NCBI GenBank assembly: GCA_013043085.1
Contig: JABDOU010000386.1
Coordinates: forward strand, 1-6,981
DNA length: 6,981 nt
Source of the DNA: Acidimicrobiia bacterium
Lineage (GTDB): Bacteria > Actinomycetota > Acidimicrobiia > Spongiisociales > SHLN01
Reading direction: 5' to 3'
Shown here piece by piece: positions 1 through 4,762 of this stretch. Every line of letters starts with the position of its first letter. Positions within the stretch are counted from its first letter, which is position 1. The notes beneath the pieces were generated by a model. That model saw nothing but the letters and a program-made list of their open reading frames with translations, had not been told where the DNA came from and did not search any database. The translations under genes and the position numbers were made by a program.

Positions 1-1
1 C

Positions 2-376
2 GGTTTGGTCGCCGACGTCGGAACGATGCAACGGCTGCCAAGGGTGATCGGCCCGGGTCAGGCGGCAGAGCTCATTTATACGGGTAAAGACATCAACGCC
101 GAAGAGGCTCTGTCGTTCGGGCTGATCAACCGTGTGCTACCTACCACCGAGGAGCTGCACAAGGCCGCCATGGATCTTGCAACAGAAATCGCAGCCAATT
201 CCCCTCTGACCACCCAGGGCGCCAAGCACATCTTGAAAATGGGCCAGGACCGCACGGTCGCCGAAGCACTCGATTATGTAGCGCTGTGGAACGCGGCATT
301 CCTTCACAGCGACGATATCAGAGAGGCCATGATGGCCTACATGGAAAAACGACCTCCCGACTTCACAGGGCAGTGA
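2..376 (+). CDS. Enoyl-CoA hydratase/isomerase (crotonase) family protein, dienoyl-CoA isomerase-like, 3' part
   Basis: Only the C-terminal ~124 residues are present; the gene begins before the window. The first residues read GLVADVGTMQRLPRVIG, which closely resembles the active-site segment of Delta(3,5)-Delta(2,4)-dienoyl-CoA isomerases (ECH1 type, GLAADVGTLQRLPK). In that family the Asp of this segment is a catalytic acid; here it is the codon at 14-16. The partner Glu would lie just upstream and cannot be seen. The crotonase features AEL..TG, ADEAL-like (AEEALSFGLINRV) and the C-terminal helices follow in the usual order. Likely role: isomerising or hydrating unsaturated acyl-CoA in fatty acid beta-oxidation, in the cytoplasm. 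The stop is only 10 nt before the acyltransferase gene, so the two are probably co-transcribed. The family is secure; the exact reaction (hydratase or dienoyl-CoA isomerase) is inferred from one motif. Confidence 0.9.
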   Translation, partial: GLVADVGTMQRLPRVIGPGQAAELIYTGKDINAEEALSFGLINRVLPTTEELHKAAMDLATEIAANSPLTTQGAKHILKMGQDRTVAEALDYVALWNAAFLHSDDIREAMMAYMEKRPPDFTGQ

Positions 377-386
377 GTCCAGGCTC

Positions 387-1118
387 ATGATGCTGCTGCG
401 GACCGCCGTGTTCTACCTGGCGTTGGTTCCGCTCACGCTCTATCACGGTGCGGTAGCCGTGCTGGCATCCAAACGAGGCAATCACGGACGGGCCGACCAG
501 GCCGGACAACGTTGGGCCAGAACATTGCTCACGATCGCCGGTGTCGAAGTCGAAGTGACTGGACTCGAGAATGTCCCGCACGGAACCGGGCTGGTCATCG
601 TGAGCAACCACCTCTCCAACCTCGATGCCCTCGTTCAGTTCGATTCACTCAAAACGCTGTCGATGCGGTTCATGGCAAAAACCGAGCTCTACAAGATCCC
701 GATCTTCCGGACGGTGTTGAAGTCGATGAACATGGTTCGCGTCGATCGCCAGGCCGGCCCGGCCGGCGTGGCGGAGCTCAAGGCACGACTCAAGAATCTC
801 TTCGAGAACGGTCACTCGCTGGCGGTCTATCCCGAAGGAACGCGGAGCCGGGCAGGTGGCATCCTCACGTTCAAGAAGGGGCCTTTTGTAACGGCCTATT
901 CCGGTAATGCTGCCGTGCTGCCGATCACCATGTTCGGCACCGACCGCAGCTGGAAGCCCGGTGATTGGAAGATCCGGTCCGGCACCGTTCAGATAGTGGT
1001 TCACCCCCCGCTCCACGCCAATGCCGACGCGGCGGATCCCGTCGACGACCTACGCCAACGTACCCAAGCCGCCATCGAGACTACGTATCGGGCGCTGAGT
1101 ACGGCAGCGTCCGACTGA
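387..1118 (+). CDS. 1-acyl-sn-glycerol-3-phosphate acyltransferase (PlsC/LPLAT family)
   Basis: A 243-residue protein with the four acyltransferase blocks of the PlsC (AGPAT) family in order. The HX4D catalytic motif is NHLSNLD (residues 74-80). The block II region KTELYKIPIFRTVLKSMNMVRVDR-like stretch spans 98-121. The phosphate-binding block is YPEGTRSR (148-155), with Tyr where Phe is commoner, and block IV is VLPITMFG (177-184). A hydrophobic N-terminal segment (about 5-28) probably anchors it to the membrane. Known family role: transfers an acyl chain from acyl-ACP or acyl-CoA to lysophosphatidate, giving phosphatidate for phospholipid synthesis. The length is normal for the family. ATG 387 is chosen because it follows the preceding stop by 10 nt; a second ATG follows at 390. 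Only a weak CCAGG lies upstream, which suggests translational coupling with the crotonase. Substrate preference cannot be read from the sequence. Confidence 0.93.
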   Translation: MMLLRTAVFYLALVPLTLYHGAVAVLASKRGNHGRADQAGQRWARTLLTIAGVEVEVTGLENVPHGTGLVIVSNHLSNLDALVQFDSLKTLSMRFMAKTELYKIPIFRTVLKSMNMVRVDRQAGPAGVAELKARLKNLFENGHSLAVYPEGTRSRAGGILTFKKGPFVTAYSGNAAVLPITMFGTDRSWKPGDWKIRSGTVQIVVHPPLHANADAADPVDDLRQRTQAAIETTYRALSTAASD

Positions 1119-1466
1119 CGACAGGCCGAGTGATCGTCAATCGACATGGGCTGCCCATCGTCGGCACAAACAACCCGGTCTCACTCGTGACTGACCGTTC
1201 GGAATCTTTGGAGGTTTCTGGCAAGAAAATGCTTATATCTGGAGATGTTGCTGCCGATATGACATAAAACGACACCGTGTCAGGAAAAGTGTCTGATGCG
1301 GTTGACTGAAGGACCGAAATGAGGCAGTTGAAGACACCGATGAACCGGCCCACAGGGCTGCACTATCGGGCCCGGCGGGAATTCCTCAGTCAGACCATCG
1401 TACGACGGTCGGGGATGGCGAAACCGGAGACAAATACGCTCCGATCGACCGAGGTACACACCGCAG
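1119..1466. other. Intergenic stretch without a convincing gene
   Basis: About 350 nt between the acyltransferase and the DsrE-like gene. The open frames here are short or continue other genes out of frame, and none gives a recognisable protein. A perfect 11-bp palindrome, GACACCGTGTC, lies at 1271-1281, and an 18-bp near-palindrome is listed separately at 1393-1410. A GTG-initiated frame from 1130 to 1267 (about 45 codons) ends in VSGKKMLISGDVAADMT, but it lacks a well-spaced ribosome binding site and resembles nothing I know. The DsrE-like reading frame is also open back to an ATG at 1319; that extension looks non-homologous and is not taken as coding. Confidence 0.5.
1393..1410. promoter_or_regulatory. 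18-bp near-perfect palindrome, possible operator
   Basis: GACCATCGTACGACGGTC pairs with its own reverse complement at 16 of 18 positions (one mismatched pair) around a central TCGTACGA. It lies 56 nt before the preferred ATG of the DsrE-like gene, so it could be a regulator binding site. No clear -35/-10 pair was found around it, and the function is a guess. Confidence 0.2.
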
Positions 1467-1906
1467 ATGCCACGCATCGATTCACGAATCGTAAAGGTAT
1501 GCGGGCTGGTCACAGCGCGGGGTTGGCTATTTCCGACGAGGACGCTTTTGCGCTCATGACACCGTTGAGGTTTGCCATGCAAGCTCGTCAGCGGGGAGAC
1601 AGCGTTTCGCTGTTCTTCTACGGACCAGCCGTTAGAGCCGTTACCAGGGGATTCGAGGCCAGAATCGGCGGGCCTGCCCGTCCTTTTGACCAATTCGGGC
1701 CTCCTACTCCAGAACTGGGCGGATATATGCGCCCGGAACTGATGATCGCCGGTTTGAAAGCCGCCGGGGTCAAGCTGTATGTGTGCGGATCGTCGATGCG
1801 TGAGTTTGGTGTCACGAACGACGACCTGGCTTTCGAGACAGAAATAGCCGAATACGACACGTTCCTGTCGAGTTCGGAGACGTCGGACCTGCACATCTAC
1901 GTATAG
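1467..1906 (+). CDS. DsrE-like family protein with an apparent single-base frameshift
   Basis: From about 1523 to the TAG at 1906 the frame encodes a DsrE/DsrF-type fold: helix EDAFALMTPLRFAMQARQRGD, strand SVSLFFYGPAV, then AGLKAAGVKLYVCGSSM, with the Cys often conserved at that place, and a C-terminal hydrophobic strand. The first strand expected of this family is missing from that frame. It is found in another frame, which starts at ATG 1467 and reads MPRIDSRIVKVCGLVTARG. Adding one G to the GGGG at 1519-1522 joins the two into one protein of about 147 residues, a normal length for the family. The gene is therefore either a recent frameshift pseudogene, a sequencing or assembly indel, or a site of recoding. 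If untouched, translation might start at ATG 1499 (MRAGHSAG...) or ATG 1319, but both would lack strand 1. DsrE-family members act in sulfur relay or as small thiol proteins; the specific role here is unknown. The gene stands alone, convergent with imuB. Confidence 0.62.
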
Positions 1907-1918
1907 ATCTGTGACAGG

Positions 1919-1945
1919 GTCCCGCCCGGGGAAGGCGTGCGGGAC
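1919..1945 (+). terminator. Stem-loop 13 nt after the DsrE-like stop, probable terminator
   Basis: GTCCCGC (1919-1925) pairs perfectly with GCGGGAC (1939-1945) around a 13-nt GC-rich loop. It begins 13 nt after the DsrE-like stop and lies between convergent genes. No U-tract follows, so intrinsic termination is plausible, not certain. The right arm abuts the duplicated imuB end. Confidence 0.5.
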
Positions 1946-2054
1946 TCAGTCGTAGATCCCGAATACGTAGGCCCGGCCCTGCTCGGTCGCAATTGAGCAG
2001 GGCGCAGGTGAAGGTGACGAGCTGGTAACGATCGGCCGGCTCGTCACCTTCCCA
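1945..2054 (-). pseudogene. Decayed duplicate of the imuB 3' end
   Basis: This stretch repeats 2219-2327, the last ~36 codons and stop of imuB, with roughly nine differences over 110 nt by eye. Read on the minus strand it gives KWEGDEPADRYQLVTFTCALL, then, after a one-base frame change, IATEQGRAYVFGIYD and TGA. The intact gene reads KWWEGDEPADRYQLVTSTGALL-IATKQGRAYVLGIYD. The frame break is an extra T at 1993-1994 (CAATTGAG against CAATGAG). There is no start or upstream imuB sequence, so this is a non-functional gene fragment. It could come from a local duplication of the imuB end, or be the residue of an older second imuB-like gene. Confidence 0.85.
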
Positions 2055-2093
2055 TTTTTGCACCACATCCACCTCTCCTCATTCCACCCTTCC

Positions 2094-2117
2094 AATCCGG
2101 AGTCGAATCCGGAGTCG
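2094..2117. repeat. Two tandem copies of a 12-bp unit
   Basis: AATCCGGAGTCG occurs twice in direct succession with no mismatch, between the imuB fragment and the first 35-bp repeat. It is probably a slippage duplication. No coding role is visible. Confidence 0.85.
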
Positions 2118-2126
2118 AGTTTTTCT

Positions 2127-2161
2127 GTGAAGCGTGAGGCGTCACCTGAGCAGCTCAGTCG
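2127..2161. repeat. 35-bp hairpin repeat, copy A
   Basis: Copy A matches copy B (2192-2226) at 33 of 35 positions, 65 bp away in the same orientation. Each copy can form two adjacent stems: GTGAaGC / GCgTCAC around a 5-nt loop, where the two differences between copies lie, and CTGAG-CAG-CTCAG. Differences confined to a loop suggest that the stems are maintained or that the duplication is recent. Both copies lie where imuB transcription should end, so they may act as terminator or mRNA 3'-end structures, or be REP-like elements. Confidence 0.8.
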
Positions 2162-2191
2162 ACCTCCCAAGCCGGTGCTCACGGCTGGTTC

Positions 2192-2226
2192 GTGAAGCAT
2201 CAGGCGTCACCTGAGCAGCTCAGTCG
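2192..2226. repeat. 35-bp hairpin repeat, copy B, overlapping the imuB stop
   Basis: This second copy of the repeat at 2127-2161 contains the imuB stop codon (TCA at 2220-2222 on the plus strand) inside the CTGAG-CAG-CTCAG palindrome. Between the copies, a further stem AGCCG (2170-2174) / CGGCT (2182-2186) could form. A degenerate third relative (AGGCGT, six bases, CTCAGTCG) lies at 1933-1952, next to the duplicated imuB end. This suggests that the repeat and the imuB end were copied together. No U-tract follows in the imuB direction. Confidence 0.8.
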
Positions 2227-3686
2227 TATATCCCCAAAACGTAGGCCCGGCCCTGCTTGGTCGCAATGAGCAGGGCGCCGGTGGAGGTGACGAGCTGGTA
2301 ACGATCAGCCGGCTCGTCTCCTTCCCACCACTTTCCCGTCTTTCTCCACGGCCCCGCCCAGCTCAGTACCGGGACCCATCGCGAACGCAGACGAATACGC
2401 ACCGGCGTGCCCTCATCCCACTCGACCTCGAGTTGAGGAGGAGGATCCGGCACCAGCGCCGGTGCCGGCCGGGGAATGGCCCCGGGCCAGGGAGCAGCCG
2501 GATCCCTTTGGGGCTCCTGGGCCTGCTCACCCCACCGGGACCAAGACACCCGTTCGGCCGGGTCCCGTCCACCCTGGGGTCTGGCCACCACCACTCCATC
2601 CACTCCAACTACCGCCTGAGTGCGCAGCAGCGCCCGGTGGGCTTCGTCCTGTTGCGTGGCGTCGTGACCAAGCGCCAATTGCCTACCCCGATCCGAAACC
2701 TCATGAGGAGTAACCCGTAGACGCACCAATCCTCCGGGAATTCCGCCCTTGGCAACCCAGGCGTGAAGTTGCCATCTGATCCGTTCGGTCAACTCATCTG
2801 CTGTAAACGGATGGGGAGAACGCCAGGTGCGGTTACGGATCGTGCCATCGGCGGCTTCGGCTTCGATGTCGACGGCATGAGGACTGGCTCCTTCAGAGGC
2901 GAGTACGACTTTGAGGGTTGCCATCATCGAACGAGCGACGAAACCGACCTGTTCGAGATGGGTGATCGGATCTTCAAACTTCTCCTCGGCAATCGGAGGA
3001 CCCTCCAGATGGCTGGGGCGAATGTTGCGATCTTCCCCACTCGCCAGCTGGTGGGCAACCAACCCCACCGTTCCGAATCGCGAGGCAATCGCCGCTCTGG
3101 GCAATCTCGCCAGCTCGCCCAGCGTGGCCACCCCCAGCCAACGAAAGGTGGCAGCCAGATCTTCGTGGCCGACCACCTCGATATCGAGCAATGCCAGGAA
3201 ATCGGCATCGTTGTCAACCAGCAAGGGCGCATCGGGGGTGGCGTTCTGAGCTGCATGGCGCGCGGCGAATGGCCCGCGCGCCACGCCGACATGAGCACCT
3301 CCCCCGGTTACCTCCTTCACGGCCTCGTGCACCCGCTGCACAACGTCGGCCTCGCTGCCGTAGTAGCTGACAGCTCCGGCTATAGGTGCCAACGCCAGAC
3401 CGGGGTGTACCACTTCGACGGTCGCCACCACGTCTTCGATGACACATGCCACCGGCTCAAACGCTGCTGCCGACGCAGCCTGATCGTCAACAAGCGTGAC
3501 TACCTCCGGACACATCGCTTCAGCCTCCCGACGCCGCATCCCAATCGACAAGCCCCGTGTCGCGGCCAGTTGGTTGACGCCGGTAACCCGGTTGTCCGAA
3601 TTAATGACCTGGGCGGGACTATCCGGTGGCGCGTCCGGGCGCCGTAGCGCCCAATCCGGAAACCACACACACAAAATTCGTGCCAT
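2220..3686 (-). CDS. imuB: ImuB, catalytically inactive Y-family polymerase-like mutasome subunit
   Basis: A 488-residue protein of the ImuB type. It begins MARILCVWFPDW at the place where active Y-family polymerases carry the metal-binding Asp, and has GAVSYYGSE where they carry SxDE, so it should not polymerise DNA. Other landmarks are GVARGPFAARHAA (134-146), the helix-hairpin-helix-like WLGVATLGELARLP (183-196), and QLALGH (336-341), where ImuB proteins have a beta-clamp-binding QLxLW-type motif. The family's GGRDPAERV (372-380) and the C-terminal signature AGPWRKTGKWWEGDE (444-458) to GIYD follow. Known role: in mycobacteria ImuB links ImuA' and the error-prone polymerase DnaE2 to the sliding clamp for damage-induced mutagenesis. 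No dnaE2 is in the window. The ATG at 3686 fits the conserved N-terminus. It overlaps imuA' by 68 nt with only a weak upstream GAAG, so translation is probably coupled. Confidence 0.93.
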   Translation of the reverse strand: MARILCVWFPDWALRRPDAPPDSPAQVINSDNRVTGVNQLAATRGLSIGMRRREAEAMCPEVVTLVDDQAASAAAFEPVACVIEDVVATVEVVHPGLALAPIAGAVSYYGSEADVVQRVHEAVKEVTGGGAHVGVARGPFAARHAAQNATPDAPLLVDNDADFLALLDIEVVGHEDLAATFRWLGVATLGELARLPRAAIASRFGTVGLVAHQLASGEDRNIRPSHLEGPPIAEEKFEDPITHLEQVGFVARSMMATLKVVLASEGASPHAVDIEAEAADGTIRNRTWRSPHPFTADELTERIRWQLHAWVAKGGIPGGLVRLRVTPHEVSDRGRQLALGHDATQQDEAHRALLRTQAVVGVDGVVVARPQGGRDPAERVSWSRWGEQAQEPQRDPAAPWPGAIPRPAPALVPDPPPQLEVEWDEGTPVRIRLRSRWVPVLSWAGPWRKTGKWWEGDEPADRYQLVTSTGALLIATKQGRAYVLGIYD

Positions 3687-4302
3687 CGTCTTCGAAACCC
3701 AGCTCGAGAGCCGGGCCCTTCACCCCCTTTCCATGTGCGGTCGCCACCAGGCGACGGTGAAGAAGTCGGCCCCGCCCCTGACCGGTGCCCACCCACTCCA
3801 CCGCTTCGCCCGTGATCACCGTATGGGCGATTCCGGTTGGCAAGGGGTCACGCGAACGCAACACGAGACGGGCTCGACGAGCCCTGGCTCTGGCCGCCAG
3901 CCGGCGCAGCATTGCCTCCGGGACCCGGGCGGGGACGTCGGCACAAACCGCCGCCATCCCATCCATGAGCGTCGCCGTCGCCTCCGCCCATCCCGCAATA
4001 TCGCTTGAGCGAACGACTACCAGCCGATCCGGCTCGATCCCGCTCTCCCACCCGATAGCCGGCGAAAACCAGGAAGCCCGGGTGGGTGGCTCCACCCAGG
4101 ACAACGGACCCGGTATCGCCGCCAGTTGGGTCACCGCCACCCTGGTCATCCCCAGCCCCGGTGGGCCCACCAACCCCAGTAGTTGTCCCGGCCCCCACAA
4201 GTTCTCAACGGAAAAGCTCTCGACCGAAAAACTCTCTACGGATACAAGCGCGAGCGGCTCATCAGATTGAAGATCGACCGCTACCCGTTCCGCAATTACC
4301 AG
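3619..4302 (-). CDS. imuA': ImuA' (RecA/SulA-like mutasome accessory protein), probable CTG start
   Basis: A 227-residue protein from CTG 4302, or 240 residues from ATG 4341; residues below use the longer form. LLGLVGPPGLGMTRVAV (54-70) is a degenerate Walker A loop: Met-Thr-Arg replaces GKT/S, so ATP binding is doubtful, as in other ImuA'/SulA-like proteins. WVEPPTRASWFSPAIGWESG (82-101) followed by IEPDRLVVVRS (102-112) matches the RecA-core pattern of ImuA. Known role: partner of ImuB and DnaE2 in SOS translesion synthesis. The ATG at 4341 lies inside the LexA box and upstream of the predicted transcription start. The in-frame CTG at 4302 has AGGAGG six nt before it, and there is no ATG, GTG or TTG codon near it in frame. 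Three imperfect pentapeptides, SVESF-SVESF-SVENL (34-48), precede the P-loop. The reading frame and family are solid; the start is inferred. Confidence 0.85.
   Translation of the reverse strand: MVIAERVAVDLQSDEPLALVSVESFSVESFSVENLWGPGQLLGLVGPPGLGMTRVAVTQLAAIPGPLSWVEPPTRASWFSPAIGWESGIEPDRLVVVRSSDIAGWAEATATLMDGMAAVCADVPARVPEAMLRRLAARARARRARLVLRSRDPLPTGIAHTVITGEAVEWVGTGQGRGRLLHRRLVATAHGKGVKGPALELGFEDDGTNFVCVVSGLGATAPGRATG
4201..4245 (-). repeat. Three imperfect 15-bp tandem repeats inside imuA'
   Basis: Three consecutive 15-nt units (4201-4215, 4216-4230, 4231-4245) share the pattern CTCxxxCGAAAA. They encode SVENL, SVESF and SVESF on the minus strand, just before the degenerate P-loop. In-frame repeats of this kind can change copy number without breaking the gene. 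Confidence 0.65.
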
Positions 4303-4308
4303 GCTCGT

Positions 4309-4314
4309 CCTCCT
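4309..4314 (-). promoter_or_regulatory. Ribosome binding site AGGAGG deciding the imuA' start
   Basis: A perfect AGGAGG on the minus strand, followed by six bases (ACGAGC) and then the in-frame CTG at 4302-4300. The spacing is good for initiation. It lies about 5-10 nt after the predicted transcription start. No ATG, GTG or TTG codon sits within range in any frame that leads to the imuA' product. Confidence 0.6.
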
Positions 4315-4326
4315 GTAGGGCGTTCG

Positions 4327-4355
4327 AGTGTAATCGAACATATGTTCGATTACAA
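4327..4355 (-). promoter_or_regulatory. SOS promoter of imuA'-imuB
   Basis: On the minus strand, TTGTAA (4355-4350) and TACACT (4332-4327) are separated by exactly 17 nt, 4349-4333, which are the LexA box plus one base. Each hexamer matches the sigma70-type consensus at four of six positions. A transcription start near 4324-4320 is expected, giving a leader of roughly 20 nt. LexA bound here would occupy the spacer and block RNA polymerase, the arrangement expected of a tightly repressed SOS gene. Confidence 0.7.
4334..4349. promoter_or_regulatory. LexA operator (SOS box), perfect palindrome
   Basis: TCGAACATATGTTCGA matches the actinobacterial LexA consensus TCGAAC-N4-GTTCGA at every defined base. 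The palindrome extends without mismatch to 24 bp (4330-4353). An extra half site, GTTCGA, lies at 4322-4327. It controls imuA'-imuB and lies 38 bp from the -35 box of the divergent padR promoter. Confidence 0.93.
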
Positions 4356-4386
4356 ATAATCATATGCAAACCCCTTTCCAAACCCG

Positions 4387-4415
4387 TTGACACATAGCTA
4401 AACATAGTATAGATT
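4387..4415 (+). promoter_or_regulatory. padR promoter, probably giving a leaderless mRNA
   Basis: A perfect TTGACA (4387-4392) is followed after 17 nt by TAGATT (4410-4415). The start of transcription would fall at about 4421-4424, next to or on the padR ATG (4424). Directly repeated ACATAG at 4392-4397 and 4402-4407, one helical turn apart, lies in the spacer and could be part of an autoregulatory PadR site. No Shine-Dalgarno sequence is present at a usable distance. Confidence 0.65.
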
Positions 4416-4423
4416 GCCTAGGT

Positions 4424-4762
4424 ATGAGAGGACAGGCGCTAAAGGGACATCTCGATCTACTGCTGTTGGCCATCCTGGCCGACGGTGCCCGGCATGGGTA
4501 CGCGATCATCGATGAACTGCGAGAACGCAGCGATGAAGCGTTCGACCTTCCCGAAGGAACGGTCTACCCGGCTCTGCATCGACTCCAAAAGGGTGGATTC
4601 CTCAGCAGCGAATGGACCGAGGTGCAAGGAAGACGGAGGCGTACCTACCGACTGACCGAACAAGGTCGGGGTGCGCTCGGTGAGCAGCGTGTGGCATGGA
4701 ACAACTTCACAGAAGCCATGTCCAGAGTGTTGAAGGGGGCCGCGTGGCCCGATACGCCCTGA
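4424..4762 (+). CDS. PadR family transcriptional regulator
   Basis: A 112-residue protein with the PadR winged helix: GHLDLLLLAILADGARHGYAI (8-28), including the characteristic HGY (24-26). The recognition helix region is EGTVYPALHRLQKGG (44-58) and the wing is RRRRTYRLTEQG (70-81). A C-terminal helix of about 20 residues for dimerisation makes it the short subfamily. Known role: usually a repressor of its own operon and of neighbouring transport or membrane-protein genes, often responding to small hydrophobic molecules; the ligand here is unknown. It starts at the ATG directly behind its promoter and overlaps the HAAS-domain gene by 19 nt. It is divergent from imuA', and the intergenic region carries both promoters. 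Confidence 0.95.
   Translation: MRGQALKGHLDLLLLAILADGARHGYAIIDELRERSDEAFDLPEGTVYPALHRLQKGGFLSSEWTEVQGRRRRTYRLTEQGRGALGEQRVAWNNFTEAMSRVLKGAAWPDTP

Noticed and set aside
1130..1267. Small GTG-initiated frame ending in VSGKKMLISGDVAADMT
   Set aside because: No well-placed ribosome binding site (GGAGG at 1210-1214 is too far from the ATG at 1229), no recognisable fold, and short enough to be chance.
1319..1500. N-terminal extension of the DsrE-like frame from ATG 1319
   Set aside because: The ~60 residues are Arg/Thr-rich and show no family resemblance, and the expected first strand is found in another frame; the openness is probably chance.
1280..1894. Long minus-strand open frame opposite the DsrE-like gene
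   Set aside because: Low-complexity shadow product; the plus strand has clear family features.
2013..2045. Inverted repeat GACGAGC...GCTCGTC as a terminator in the imuB fragment
   Set aside because: The same arms occur inside intact imuB coding sequence (DEPADRYQLV codons), so they are inherited coding bases.
2763..3647. 294-codon plus-strand open frame opposite imuB
   Set aside because: Shadow of imuB; its His/Arg/Cys-rich composition has no domain-like pattern, while imuB is certain.
3785..4270. Plus-strand open frame opposite imuA'
   Set aside because: Ser/Pro/Thr-rich antisense product of a well-supported gene.
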